Program-made: the position numbers and the translations under genes
Assembly (NCBI RefSeq): GCF_002222615.2
Contig: NZ_CP022412.2
Span: forward strand, 4,340,001-4,404,000
DNA length: 64,000 nt
Direction of reading: 5' to 3'
Origin: Bacteroides caccae
Lineage (GTDB): Bacteria > Bacteroidota > Bacteroidia > Bacteroidales > Bacteroidaceae
Shown: piece after piece, positions 54,406-63,460 of the stretch
Numbering within the stretch: position 1 is the first letter of the stretch
Layout of the letters: each line of letters opens with the position of its first letter
Notes under the pieces: model-generated
The model's database searches: none
Told to the model about the DNA's origin: nothing
Seen by the model: the letters and a program-made list of their open reading frames with translations, nothing else

Positions 54406-54489
54406 TATACGTTATTAACGACTTATTATACGTTATTAGTGACTTATTACACGTTATTAACGACTTATTATACGTTATTAGTGACTTAT
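54406..54489. repeat. Tandem repeat: four 21-bp units
   Basis: Units follow the pattern TATACGTTATTAACGACTTAT, alternating with a GTGACTTAT form, at 54406, 54427, 54448 and 54469. Units 1+2 and 3+4 differ at one base, so a 42-bp block has been duplicated. Lies 57 bp after menA. Confidence 0.85.
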
Positions 54490-54575
54490 TATTTAGCGAC
54501 ACAAGTGTTTTCTTATAGGTTCTTTGTCAAATTTGACGACAAGATAAATTAGGGAAAAATAATTCAACAGTTCAT

Positions 54576-54742
54576 AGTCGATAGTATCCAATACTCTCCT
54601 CCTTCGGGAAGGAGGAGTCCCCGTAGGGGGAGGTGGTAGGTGAGTACATAAGTCTATTATTAAAACAAATAGGCGCACCTACCACCCCGGCTTTCAGCCA
54701 CCCCTCCTTCCCGGAAGGAGGGGAATGGAGTTACCACCGACT
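54576..54742 (-). mobile_element. 167-bp palindromic MITE-like element, copy 1
   Basis: A highly structured element rich in C/G runs. It contains CTCCTCCTTC...GAAGGAGGAG, then GGTGGTAGGTG, a loop of about 35 nt and CACCTACCACC. The right end (GGAGTTACCACCGACT) matches the left end of copy 2 inverted; the left end has diverged. No coding capacity. The copy at 59881-60047 is in the opposite orientation. It could be a MITE, or a transcribed structured RNA or REP-like repeat. Confidence 0.65.
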
Positions 54743-54839
54743 TGTTAAATGCACATTATAATTATATCTAAAGAAAAACCTTCTTTTTTCTAACGTTCTT
54801 TTTCTATCTCCTATTATCAATCCTCTATTATCTTATTTT

Positions 54840-54991
54840 CTCCTACTATCTTATCTTCCTCTATTATCAATCTCCTACTATCTTAATCTTCCCCTATTAT
54901 CAATCTCCTACTATCTTAATCTTCCTCTATTATCAATCTCCTACTATCTTATCTTCCCCTATTATCAATCTCCTACTATCTTATCTTCCTA
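54840..54991. repeat. Minisatellite of 32-33 bp units abutting the end of rfbB
   Basis: Four units of 32-33 bp (starting at 54840, 54872, 54905, 54938) with a partial fifth that runs into the rfbB stop. Unit pattern: CTCCTACTATC, a TTA(A)TCTTCC part and CTATTATCAAT. A degenerate unit may precede. Confidence 0.85.
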
Positions 54992-56125
54992 TTTCCCGTA
55001 CATTTTTTCGTAATAGCCTTGATAATCTCCGCTAGTTACTTCTTCCACCCACGGCTGGTTATTCAAGTACCATTCGATAGTCTTCACAATGCCGACTTCG
55101 AATTTCGTTTCGGGATACCAACCTAAGGCATTGGTAATTTTGGTCGGGTCGATTGCGTAACGCTGGTCGTGTCCGAGGCGGTCTTTGACAAAAGTAATCA
55201 AATCCTCGTTAATCCAGTCGATTGAGATTTCTCCGTTTTCACCTTTCACTTTCTTTTTAAGCATTTGGCGATATTCGGGATGTTCCGTCATCAAGCGGTG
55301 AATGGTCGAGATAGTCAGTTTCACAATTTCGAGGTTTGTCTTTTCGTTGTGTCCACCTACGTTGTAGACCTCTCCCTCTTTGCCTTCGCGCACAACGAGG
55401 TCAATCGCCTTGCAATGATCTTCCACATACAACCAGTCACGCACGTTACTTCCGTCGCCGTAGACAGGCAGATGTTTACCTTCAAGGATATTCTTGATAA
55501 TCAATGGAATCAGTTTTTCCGGGAAATGATACGGGCCGTAGTTATTTGAGCAACGGGTAATCGTAACCGGCATTTTATAAGTGTCGTGATAGGCCATAAC
55601 GACCATATCCGCGCTAGTCTTGGAAGCGCTGTACGGGCTATGCGGACAAAGCGGCGTAGCCTCCGTGAAAAACCCTTCAGCACCCAGAGAGCCATACACT
55701 TCGTCGGTAGAAACCTGATGATAGCGCACACCTTTCCTCCAAGTCGGGTAGCCCTGTTCGTCCTTGCCCATTACCCACGCGCGGCGTGCACAGTCCAACA
55801 AGTTCTGCGTGCCGAGAATATTAGTAATCAAGAACAACTGCGGGTTTTCAATGCTACGGTCCACATGGCTTTCGGCAGCGAAATTCACCACGTAATCGAA
55901 GCGATACTCAGCAAACAGACCGTCTACTACTTCGCGGCTGCAAATATCTCCCTTGATAAAAAAGCAGCGTTCATTGTCGATATCCTTGGCAATGGTTCCC
56001 AAATTTCCTGCATACGTCAAAGCATCCAGAATCACGACCTTCACGTCGCTATGTTTTGCCAGAATATACTTAATGTAGTTTGCGCCGATAAATCCTGCGG
56101 CACCGGTCACCAGATAAGTTTTCAT
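54989..56125 (-). CDS. rfbB: dTDP-glucose 4,6-dehydratase
   Basis: 378 residues of the extended SDR family. The NAD motif is GAAGFIGANY (residues 8-17), with STDEVYG and the catalytic YSASK. It makes dTDP-4-keto-6-deoxyglucose from dTDP-glucose for rhamnose or other deoxy-sugars in capsule or O-antigen. It lies 21 bp downstream of rfbA on the same strand. Its 3' end touches the minisatellite. rfbC and rfbD are not in this window. Confidence 0.95.
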   Translation of the reverse strand: MKTYLVTGAAGFIGANYIKYILAKHSDVKVVILDALTYAGNLGTIAKDIDNERCFFIKGDICSREVVDGLFAEYRFDYVVNFAAESHVDRSIENPQLFLITNILGTQNLLDCARRAWVMGKDEQGYPTWRKGVRYHQVSTDEVYGSLGAEGFFTEATPLCPHSPYSASKTSADMVVMAYHDTYKMPVTITRCSNNYGPYHFPEKLIPLIIKNILEGKHLPVYGDGSNVRDWLYVEDHCKAIDLVVREGKEGEVYNVGGHNEKTNLEIVKLTISTIHRLMTEHPEYRQMLKKKVKGENGEISIDWINEDLITFVKDRLGHDQRYAIDPTKITNALGWYPETKFEVGIVKTIEWYLNNQPWVEEVTSGDYQGYYEKMYGK

Positions 56126-56146
56126 ATATTTCTTATTATGTTGATT

Positions 56147-57016
56147 TTAGGATTGTTTTGCCAGTTCAATAAGGTATTTGCCGTATTCCGTCTTTTCGAG
56201 TTGCCGGCCGAGCAGAAGCAGCTGTTCCGTCGGAATCCAGCCCTGACGCCATGCGATTTCTTCGATGCAACTGACATAAAAACCTTGACGGTTCTGAATG
56301 GTGGCAACAAAGTTGGAGGCTTCCAGCAAACTGTCACAGTTACCGGTATCGAGCCATGCAAATCCACGTCCGAAAAGTTCCACTTTCAGCGTGTCTTCTT
56401 CCAGATAGAGGCGGTTTAAGTCCGTTATTTCATATTCTCCACGGGCGGAAGGACGGAGGGCGGCAGCCTTTTCCGTCACGGTAGCGTCATAGAAATACAA
56501 TCCGGGAACGGCATAATTGCTTTTCGGAACGGCAGGTTTCTCTTCCAGGGAAACGACTTTGCCCGTCTCGTCAAATTCCACCACACCGTAAGCGCGGGGA
56601 TCTTTCACGTAATAACCGAATATGCAAGCTCCTTTCTCCACACTGGCAGCACGGCGGAGCATGGCGGAAAATCCCTGGCCGTAGAACATATTATCGCCCA
56701 AAATCAGACATCCCGGTTCACCGTTCAGGAAATCGGCTCCCAATACGAAAGCCTGTGCCAGACCGTTGGGTTGCTCCTGCACCTGATAAGAGAAGGACAT
56801 TCCCAGTTCTTCACCTGTTCCCAGCAGATCGCGGAACATCGGCAAGTCACGTGGAGTAGAGATAACCAATACTTCGCGTATTCCCGCCAACATCAGTGTA
56901 GACAACGGATAATAAATCATCGGCTTGTCGTACACAGGCATGATCTGTTTAGAAATCGCCTTAGATAGCGGATAGAGGCGGGTAGCACTTCCACCGGCCA
57001 GAATAATTCCTTTCAT
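56147..57016 (-). CDS. rfbA: Glucose-1-phosphate thymidylyltransferase
   Basis: 289 residues. The nucleotide-binding loop GGSATRLYPLSKAISKQ and the metal-binding segment GDNMFYGQG are intact. It makes dTDP-glucose from glucose 1-phosphate and dTTP, supplying RfbB. First gene of the rfbA-rfbB pair. Confidence 0.96.
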   Translation of the reverse strand: MKGIILAGGSATRLYPLSKAISKQIMPVYDKPMIYYPLSTLMLAGIREVLVISTPRDLPMFRDLLGTGEELGMSFSYQVQEQPNGLAQAFVLGADFLNGEPGCLILGDNMFYGQGFSAMLRRAASVEKGACIFGYYVKDPRAYGVVEFDETGKVVSLEEKPAVPKSNYAVPGLYFYDATVTEKAAALRPSARGEYEITDLNRLYLEEDTLKVELFGRGFAWLDTGNCDSLLEASNFVATIQNRQGFYVSCIEEIAWRQGWIPTEQLLLLGRQLEKTEYGKYLIELAKQS

Positions 57017-57088
57017 GTTCGTCTTTGTTATTCATTCACTGGCTGCAAAGGTCGGAAAGAAATCCGAAATGACAAAAATAATGCGAAG

Positions 57089-57583
57089 TTATTTATCCGC
57101 CAGCTCGATAACTTCCAAATCCTTGAACGCTCCTTCGTCAATGACAAACCGCACCAATGTACGTACTTTATGAAATCCGGACATTCCCGCCGCTCCCGGG
57201 TTGATGTGCAGCATATCCAACGTTTTGTCATATTTCACCTTTAATATATGAGAATGCCCGCTGATAAAGAGTTTCGGCGGCCGCGTCATCAGGCTTCCGA
57301 CAATGGAAGGATCGTACTTTCCCGGATAGCCTCCGATGTGTTTTATGAGTACTTCCGCACCGTCCACCGTAAAACGGTTCACCTGCGGAAACAACTTCCG
57401 GATTTCCTGCCCATCAATATTCCCGTAGACTGCCCGTAACGGCCGGAAAGCCGCCAATTTTTCCGCTACCTCCAACGAACCGATATCGCCCGCGTGCCAG
57501 ATTTCATCGCACGGTTCAAAATATTCCAGGTATTTCTCGTCCCAGTAAGCGTGAGTATCTGATAATAATCCTATTCTTGTCAT
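57089..57583 (-). CDS. YfcE/MJ0936-type metallophosphodiesterase
   Basis: 164 residues, one metallophosphatase domain with LLSDTHAYWD (D9, H11), HAGDIG, GNID and GHSHI. It is small, cytoplasmic and lacks a signal peptide. It probably hydrolyses phosphodiesters; the natural substrate is unknown. It lies 72 bp upstream of rfbA on the same strand and divergent from ppk. Confidence 0.9.
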   Translation of the reverse strand: MTRIGLLSDTHAYWDEKYLEYFEPCDEIWHAGDIGSLEVAEKLAAFRPLRAVYGNIDGQEIRKLFPQVNRFTVDGAEVLIKHIGGYPGKYDPSIVGSLMTRPPKLFISGHSHILKVKYDKTLDMLHINPGAAGMSGFHKVRTLVRFVIDEGAFKDLEVIELADK

Positions 57584-57638
57584 AATTTTCTTTGTTTAAT
57601 CCCGCAAAGATACTATATTTGGAAAAATCTTAAAGTAC

Positions 57639-59726
57639 ATGGAAAGCAAATATAATTATTTCAAGCGAGATATCAGTTGGCTCTCATTCAATTACCGCGT
57701 ATTGTTGGAGGCAACGGATGAACATTTGCCGCTCTACGAGCGGATTAACTTCATCTCAATCTACTCTTCCAATCTGGAGGAGTTTTACAAAATCCGGGTG
57801 GCCGACCATAAAGCAGTGGCTTCCGGAGCAACGGAAAGCGATGAAGAAACCGTACAATCTGCCCGTGAACTGGTAGAGGAAATCAACCGGGAAGTCACCC
57901 GGCAGCTGGACGACCGTGTGCACATCTACGAACAGAAAATACTCCCCGCCCTACGTAGAAACCATATCATTTTCTATCAGGACAGACACGTGGAGCCGTT
58001 CCACCAACAATTTATCAAAGATTTTTTCCGGGAAGAAATCTTCCCTTACCTGCAACCCGTACCGGTATCGAAGGACAAAATCGTCTCTTTCCTCCGGGAC
58101 AACCGCCTCTATCTGGCCATACGAGTTTATCCGAAAAAAGAGAATGAGGCAGAGCAACGGCAGCAGCCGTATTACTTCGTCATGAAACAGCCTTATGCCA
58201 AAGTGCCCCGTTTCATCGAACTTCCCGCACATGAGAAAGACCATTATCTGATGTTCACCGAAGACATCATCAAGGCGAACTTAAACCTGATCTTCCCCGG
58301 CTACGACGTCGACTCCAGCTACTGCATCAAGATCTCCCGCGACGCTGACATCCTGATTGACGACACCGCCAGCAGCGCCGACCTTGTAGCCCAACTGAAG
58401 AAAAAAGTAAAGAAACGCAAGATCGGCGACGTCTGCCGCTTCGTCTACGACCGTGCCATGCCGCAAGACTTCCTCGATTTTCTGGTGGACGCCTTCCGCA
58501 TCCAGCGTGACGAGCTTGTCCCCGGCGACAAGCATCTGAATCTGGAAGACCTGCGTCACCTCCCCAACCCGAACAAGTCGCTCCACAGCCTTGAGAAGCC
58601 AAAGCCGATGAAGCTAACCGTCCTCGACGAGAAAGAATCCATTTTCAACTACGTCGCCCGGAAGGACCTGCTCTTATATTATCCGTATCATTCCTTCGAA
58701 CACTTCATCCATTTCCTTTATGAAGCCGTTCATAACCCGGAAACGCGGGAAATCATGGTCACACAATACCGTGTGGCAGAAAACTCCGCCGTTATCAACA
58801 CCCTGATAGCCGCCGCCCAAAACGGCAAGAAAGTAACCGTATTCGTTGAGCTGAAAGCCCGCTTCGATGAAGAGAACAACCTTGCCACCGCCGAAATGAT
58901 GCAAGCCGCCGGCATAAAGATAATATATAGTATCCCGGGACTGAAAGTGCATGCCAAGGTAGCCCTCGTCCGCCGTCGCGGACAGAACGGCGAGAAGCTC
59001 CCCAGCTACGCTTATATCAGCACCGGCAATTTCAACGAGAAGACTGCCACCCTCTACGCCGACTGCGGCCTGTTCACCTGCCGCAAGGAAATCGTGAACG
59101 ACCTATACAACCTCTTCCGCACCCTGCAAGGTAAAGAAGACCCCAAATTCACGACTCTCCTTGTCGCCCGTTTCAACCTCATCCCCGAACTGAACCGCCT
59201 CATCGACCGTGAAATAGAACTTGCCGACCAAGGCAAGGGTGGACGTATCATCCTCAAGATGAACGCCCTCCAAGACCCTGCAATGATTAACCGCCTCTAT
59301 AACGCCTCCGAACACGGCGTTCAGATCGACCTCATCGTCCGTGGCATCTGCTGTCTCATCCCCGGGCAGTCATACAGTCGTAACATCCGTGTCACCCGTA
59401 TTGTCGACAGTTTTCTGGAACACGCCCGCATCTGGTACTTCGGCAACAACCACCACCCGAAAGTATTCATGGGTTCCCCCGACTGGATGCGCCGCAACCT
59501 CTACCGGCGTATCGAAGCGGTCACCCCGATACTCGACCCCGACCTGCGTGCCAGCCTGATAGAAATGCTGAACATCCAACTGGCCGACAACCAAAAAGCC
59601 TGCTGGGTAGACGCCCAACTGCAAAACGTATTCAAGAAAAGAACGCCCGGTACCCCAAGCGTCCGCGCACAATATAATTTTTACGAGCAACTAAAAAACA
59701 GCCTGCTTCCACATAATCCCACATAA
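57639..59726 (+). CDS. ppk: Polyphosphate kinase 1
   Basis: 695 residues with the four-domain PPK1 layout. The autophosphorylated His lies in GLKVHAKVALV and a second active-site His in FLEHARIWYFG. It reversibly builds inorganic polyphosphate from ATP. The last codons overlap a decamer repeat (59711-59760). A PiT phosphate transporter follows 500 bp later, so phosphate storage and uptake genes are neighbours, though separated by a mobile-like element. Confidence 0.96.
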   Translation: MESKYNYFKRDISWLSFNYRVLLEATDEHLPLYERINFISIYSSNLEEFYKIRVADHKAVASGATESDEETVQSARELVEEINREVTRQLDDRVHIYEQKILPALRRNHIIFYQDRHVEPFHQQFIKDFFREEIFPYLQPVPVSKDKIVSFLRDNRLYLAIRVYPKKENEAEQRQQPYYFVMKQPYAKVPRFIELPAHEKDHYLMFTEDIIKANLNLIFPGYDVDSSYCIKISRDADILIDDTASSADLVAQLKKKVKKRKIGDVCRFVYDRAMPQDFLDFLVDAFRIQRDELVPGDKHLNLEDLRHLPNPNKSLHSLEKPKPMKLTVLDEKESIFNYVARKDLLLYYPYHSFEHFIHFLYEAVHNPETREIMVTQYRVAENSAVINTLIAAAQNGKKVTVFVELKARFDEENNLATAEMMQAAGIKIIYSIPGLKVHAKVALVRRRGQNGEKLPSYAYISTGNFNEKTATLYADCGLFTCRKEIVNDLYNLFRTLQGKEDPKFTTLLVARFNLIPELNRLIDREIELADQGKGGRIILKMNALQDPAMINRLYNASEHGVQIDLIVRGICCLIPGQSYSRNIRVTRIVDSFLEHARIWYFGNNHHPKVFMGSPDWMRRNLYRRIEAVTPILDPDLRASLIEMLNIQLADNQKACWVDAQLQNVFKKRTPGTPSVRAQYNFYEQLKNSLLPHNPT

Positions 59727-59760
59727 CTCTATATAACCCTATATAACCCTATATAACTAT
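59711..59760. repeat. Decamer repeat at the 3' end of ppk
   Basis: Five 10-bp units of A(C/T)ATAA(C/T)CCT type begin inside the last ppk codons and continue past its stop at 59726. Confidence 0.75.
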
Positions 59761-59828
59761 AACACATATAACGCCCCATGCCGCACCCACCCGCATGGTT
59801 TCCCCGGACTACTTTTTTATCCGTCAAG

Positions 59829-59857
59829 CGAGCTTCCGTAACGGAGCGGATTTTTCT
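59829..59857 (+). terminator. Probable terminator of ppk
   Basis: GC(T)TCCG and CGGAGC form a short stem with a bulge, followed by GGATTTTTC. Confidence 0.4.
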
Positions 59858-59880
59858 TCAAGTTTGGTGGTAATTTAGCC

Positions 59881-60047
59881 AGTCGGTGGTATCTCCATTC
59901 CCCTCCTTCAGGAAGGAGGGGTGGCTGAAAGCCGGGGTGGTAGGTGGATACACAATGCTGATAATAACAGACTTACGCATTCACCTACCACCTCCCCCTA
60001 CGGGGACTCCTCCTTCCCGAAGGAGGAGAATGGAGATACCACCGACT
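59881..60047 (+). mobile_element. 167-bp palindromic MITE-like element, copy 2
   Basis: The element opens with AGTCGGTGGTATCTCCATTC and ends with its exact complement, a perfect 20-bp terminal inverted repeat that continues imperfectly into CCTCCTTC/GAAGGAGG arms and inner GTGGTAGGTG/CACCTACCAC arms. It has the same length as copy 1 and lies in the opposite orientation. No ORF with gene-like features. No target duplication is evident. Confidence 0.7.
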
Positions 60048-60113
60048 ATAAACTGTCAAGTCATTATTTCACTAATTCACCTTATAACCAAATTTTTTGT
60101 TTGTTTCTCTGTC

Positions 60114-60142
60114 TCTTTCTTTTGTTTCAAGACAAAAGAAAG
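60114..60142. repeat. Small inverted repeat before the phosphate transporter
   Basis: CTTTCTTTTGT and ACAAAAGAAAG flank a short loop, followed by no T-run. Possibly a leader hairpin. Confidence 0.35.
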
Positions 60143-60230
60143 AAAGTTGTAACACAAATGTAACAAGTATGACATCCCCCTGCAACCTCAAACTCCGTCC
60201 TTTGCAGGCGGAAATAACATACACACATTT

Positions 60231-62480
60231 ATGGAGACAATTTATTTATGCATTATCATTTTCCTCTTCGTACTAGCCATATTCGACCTGATCGTCGGTG
60301 TGAGTAACGATGCGGTTAACTTCCTCAATTCGGCGGTAGGTGCCAAGGCGGCCTCCTTCAAGACCATCCTGTTTATTGCAGGCATCGGCATATTCATCGG
60401 AGCATCGCTCTCTAACGGCATGATGGACATTGCCCGGCACGGCATCTACCAACCCGAGCACTTCTACTTTGCAGAAATCATGTGTATCCTGCTTGCCGTC
60501 ATGCTCACCGACGTTGTCCTGCTGGACGTATTCAATTCAATGGGAATGCCTACCTCCACCACCGTATCCCTCGTCTTCGAGCTGCTGGGAGGAACCTTCG
60601 CCCTCTCCCTCATCAAAGTCCGTAACAGCGACACCCTCGGGTTGGGCGACCTGATAAACACCGACAAAGCCCTTTCCGTCATCATGGCGATATTCGTATC
60701 CGTGGCAATCGCCTTCTTTTTCGGTATGCTCGTCCAATGGCTGGCCCGTGTCATCTTCACGTTCAACTACACGAAAAAGATGAAATACAGCATTGCACTG
60801 TTCGGAGGCGTGGCCGCCACCTCCATAATCTATTTCATGCTCATCAAAGGACTGAAAGACAGTTCCTTCATGACCCCCGAAAACAAGCAATGGATACAGG
60901 ACAACACTTGGATGCTTATCAGTGTGTTCTTCGTATTCTTCACCATACTAATGCAGATCCTTCACTGGCTGAAAATCAATGTCTTCAAAGTAGTAGTACT
61001 CATGGGTACTTTCGCCCTCGCCCTCGCCTTTGCCGGCAATGACCTTGTGAACTTCATCGGCGTTCCCCTCGCAGGCTTCTCGTCCTTCATGGATTTCACG
61101 GCCAACGGCAACGGCAATCCGGACGGATTTCTGATGACCTCACTGCTCGGCCCCGCCAAAACTCCGTGGTACTTCCTCATCGGCGCCGGCGCTATCATGG
61201 TCTACGCCCTTTGCACCTCCAAGAAGGCACACGCGGTAATCAAAACTTCCGTCGACCTCTCCCGTCAGGACGAAGGCGAAGAAACCTTCGGAAGCACCCC
61301 GATAGCCCGTACAATCGTCCGTTTCAGCATGACACTCGCCAACGGCATCTCACGCATCACCCCGGACAGCACCAAGAAATGGCTGGACACCCGCTTCCGC
61401 AAAGACGAAGCGATCATCGCCGACGGAGGTGCTTTCGACCTCGTCCGCGCCTCCGTGAACCTTGTCCTTGCCGGCCTGCTCATCGCACTGGGAACTTCGC
61501 TGAAACTCCCGCTGTCCACCACTTACGTCACTTTCATGGTAGCCATGGGTACTTCGCTCGCCGACCGTGCCTGGGGACGTGACTCAGCCGTTTACCGTAT
61601 CACAGGCGTACTGAGCGTCATCGGCGGTTGGTTTATCACTGCCGGAGCTGCCTTCACGATCTGTTTCTTCGTCGCCCTCGTGCTGCATTTCGGTGGAAAT
61701 ATTTCAATCATTGCCCTCATCGCTCTGGCAGCATTCATCCTGATACGCAGCCAGGTGATGTATAAGAAACGCAAAGCAAAAGAACAAGGCAACGAAACTC
61801 TCAAACAACTGATGCAAACATCGGACAGCGAAGAAGCGCTGCAACTGATGCGCAAACATACCCGCGAAGAGCTTTGCAAAGTTCTCGAATACGCAGAGAC
61901 GAACTTCGAGTTGACCGTCACCTCGTTTATCCACGAAAACTTGCGGGGACTGCGCCGTGCCATGGGTTCCACAAAGTTCGAGAAACAACTTGTCAAGCAG
62001 ATGAAGCGCACGGGAACGGTAGCCATGTGCCGCCTCGACAATAACACCGTGCTCGAAAAAGGGCTGTACTACTATCAGGGCAACGACTTTGCCAGCGAAC
62101 TGGTGTATAGCATTTCCCGCCTTTGCGAACCGTGTCTGGAGCATATCGACAATAACTTCAATCCGCTGGACGCTATCCAAAAAGGAGAATTCAGCGATGT
62201 GTCCGAGGACATTACCTACCTGATTCAGCAATGCCGCAAGAAAATGGAGAATAATGAGTACAACGATATGGAAGAAGAAGTCCGCCGTGCCAACGACCTC
62301 AACGGACAGCTTTCGTTGCTGAAACGCAAGGAGTTGCAGCGCATCCAAAGTCAGGCGGGCAGTATCCGGGTCAGCATGGTTTATCTGACAATGGTTCAGG
62401 AGGCACAGAACGTGGTGACTTATACAATCAACCTGATGAAAGTAAGCCGGAAATTCCAAGTGGAAACGGAAATGCCGTAA
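60231..62480 (+). CDS. PiT-family phosphate transporter with C-terminal PhoU-like domain
   Basis: 749 residues. Residues about 1-510 hold the PiT fold (about ten helices; GVSNDAVNFLNSAVG near residue 24 and its inverted repeat FAGNDLVNFIGVPLAG near 265 are the two signature copies). A C-terminal helical part (about 520-740) resembles PhoU/DUF47-type regulatory proteins. The fusion suggests built-in control of phosphate uptake. It is placed downstream of ppk. Whether it is low-affinity and whether sodium- or proton-coupled cannot be seen. Confidence 0.9.
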   Translation: METIYLCIIIFLFVLAIFDLIVGVSNDAVNFLNSAVGAKAASFKTILFIAGIGIFIGASLSNGMMDIARHGIYQPEHFYFAEIMCILLAVMLTDVVLLDVFNSMGMPTSTTVSLVFELLGGTFALSLIKVRNSDTLGLGDLINTDKALSVIMAIFVSVAIAFFFGMLVQWLARVIFTFNYTKKMKYSIALFGGVAATSIIYFMLIKGLKDSSFMTPENKQWIQDNTWMLISVFFVFFTILMQILHWLKINVFKVVVLMGTFALALAFAGNDLVNFIGVPLAGFSSFMDFTANGNGNPDGFLMTSLLGPAKTPWYFLIGAGAIMVYALCTSKKAHAVIKTSVDLSRQDEGEETFGSTPIARTIVRFSMTLANGISRITPDSTKKWLDTRFRKDEAIIADGGAFDLVRASVNLVLAGLLIALGTSLKLPLSTTYVTFMVAMGTSLADRAWGRDSAVYRITGVLSVIGGWFITAGAAFTICFFVALVLHFGGNISIIALIALAAFILIRSQVMYKKRKAKEQGNETLKQLMQTSDSEEALQLMRKHTREELCKVLEYAETNFELTVTSFIHENLRGLRRAMGSTKFEKQLVKQMKRTGTVAMCRLDNNTVLEKGLYYYQGNDFASELVYSISRLCEPCLEHIDNNFNPLDAIQKGEFSDVSEDITYLIQQCRKKMENNEYNDMEEEVRRANDLNGQLSLLKRKELQRIQSQAGSIRVSMVYLTMVQEAQNVVTYTINLMKVSRKFQVETEMP

Positions 62481-62481
62481 A

Positions 62482-62527
62482 AGTCAGACGGAAATGTTAC
62501 AGAAGTCTCAGACAGAGATGTTACGAT
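62482..62527. repeat. Imperfect 22-bp direct repeat after the phosphate transporter
   Basis: AAGTC...AGAC.GA.ATGTTAC occurs twice in tandem just beyond the stop. Confidence 0.4.
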
Positions 62528-62638
62528 GAAATATATAAAAACACACAAAAGAGGGTTTATTCAAAGTGCAGAATTACTAAGTCATTTTTAGGTTGGGGAA
62601 CCATAGATGTACAATGAGAGATAAACCCAAAAACAGGC

Positions 62639-62703
62639 AGAGGGTGACTAAACAGTCGGAAGTTTTCAGATACTCTTGACTTTTAGTCACCCTCTTTTTT
62701 TGT
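62639..62703 (+). terminator. Rho-independent terminator
   Basis: AGAGGGTGACTAAA (62639-62652) pairs with TTTAGTCACCCTCT (62682-62695), followed by TTTTTT. Lies 159 bp after the phosphate transporter and can also serve the minus-strand HU region. Confidence 0.8.
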
Positions 62704-62818
62704 CCGTTCCACCTGCCCGCTTTCGCTTGGTGGAACTACGTGCGGGTGGCACGTTTTCGTTTTACGTCATACTTTTCTTTCTTTTTTCCTGCCGGTCTCT
62801 CTTTTTTTCTGCCGGCTG

Positions 62819-62908
62819 CTAATCCTTCTCCGTCTTTCCGTTTCTCCGGCGACGGAAGCGCAGAAGCGCTTCGAGAATATCAAGCAGTTTTTCAAGAAAT
62901 AGTTTCAT
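62819..62908 (-). CDS. 29-residue amphipathic peptide downstream of the HU-like gene
   Basis: ATG at 62908 to TAG at 62819-62821 encodes MKLFLEKLLDILEALLRF followed by a run of arginines and a charged tail. The first half is an amphipathic helix, the second very basic. It starts 30 bp after the HU-like stop on the same strand. Similar tiny ORFs often follow HU-like genes in Bacteroides, but I cannot name a family. Probably real. Confidence 0.5.
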   Translation of the reverse strand: MKLFLEKLLDILEALLRFRRRRNGKTEKD

Positions 62909-62938
62909 CTTTTTCTTTTTTTAAGGTTAATAATTCGT

Positions 62939-63460
62939 TTAGACAGACGGGTCCGGCGTTACACCACCGCCACCGGGTGTGTTTCCGCCGCCGGGTTTGT
63001 CATCGCCGCCCGGATTTTCCGTATCACCGTCGGCAATCAGACCGGCTGCTACGTCTTTGACGTGTACAAATTCCACTCCGGCAGTCAGTGCGCGGGTCGT
63101 GTTTCCGGCAGACCGGGTGTACTCCGGCGTGAACTGACAGCGCAGCGAAACGATTTGCGAGCTGCTGACTTTGCTTTCCTGTTCCACGCCTTTTCCGCAG
63201 GCTTTGGCAACCATAGTGAATGTTCCCAATCCTTCGAGACGCACTGTGCGGCTATTGAGCAACTGTTCGCGCATCACGGACATCAGATTCCGAATCACGT
63301 TGTGCACGTCGCCCGCCGTCAACGAAGCCTTTTCGGCAATCAATTCCGCCATTTTCTGCGTGTTGACCGTTCTCCCGATTTTCACCAGGCGGGGATAAAA
63401 GAGTTTCTGTCCTTCTTTGTTGGCAAGCGTTGCCTGGTAAGGTTTGTAAATTAATGGCAT
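62939..63460 (-). CDS. HU-like DNA-binding protein (HU-HIG type)
   Basis: 173 residues. Residues about 30-120 form an HU/IHF-like fold (GRTVNTQKMAELIAEKASLTAGDVHNVI, TVRLEGLGTF). The C terminus is a Gly/Pro/Asp-rich low-complexity tail (GGDDKPGGGNTPGGGG). Such proteins are typical of Bacteroidetes and often lie near surface-polysaccharide or mobile loci. Function beyond DNA binding is not known. Divergent from the DUF4248 gene. Confidence 0.88.
   Translation of the reverse strand: MPLIYKPYQATLANKEGQKLFYPRLVKIGRTVNTQKMAELIAEKASLTAGDVHNVIRNLMSVMREQLLNSRTVRLEGLGTFTMVAKACGKGVEQESKVSSSQIVSLRCQFTPEYTRSAGNTTRALTAGVEFVHVKDVAAGLIADGDTENPGGDDKPGGGNTPGGGGVTPDPSV

Noticed and set aside
54352..54552. A 66-codon ORF with a YTLLTTY-type repeat
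   Set aside because: It is the translation of the 21-bp tandem repeat; it has no start context and no coding-like composition.
54406..54991. Repeat arrays considered as a CRISPR
   Set aside because: Units follow each other directly without unique spacers, and there are no cas genes.
55586..56419. A 277-codon ORF antisense to rfbA/rfbB
   Set aside because: It is a shadow of two confident genes; no motif or start site supports it.
59886..60152. ORFs rich in Pro, Arg and Thr across the palindromic element
   Set aside because: They are readings of the MITE-like repeat in several frames; the same text occurs in the inverted copy at 54576-54742.
61704..62459. A 251-codon ORF antisense to the PhoU-like tail of the phosphate transporter
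   Set aside because: It is a shadow frame of the transporter gene without gene-like features.
62740..63060. A 106-codon plus-strand ORF opposite the HU-like gene's end
   Set aside because: It overlaps the HU-like gene and the 29-residue ORF on the other strand and has an implausible composition.
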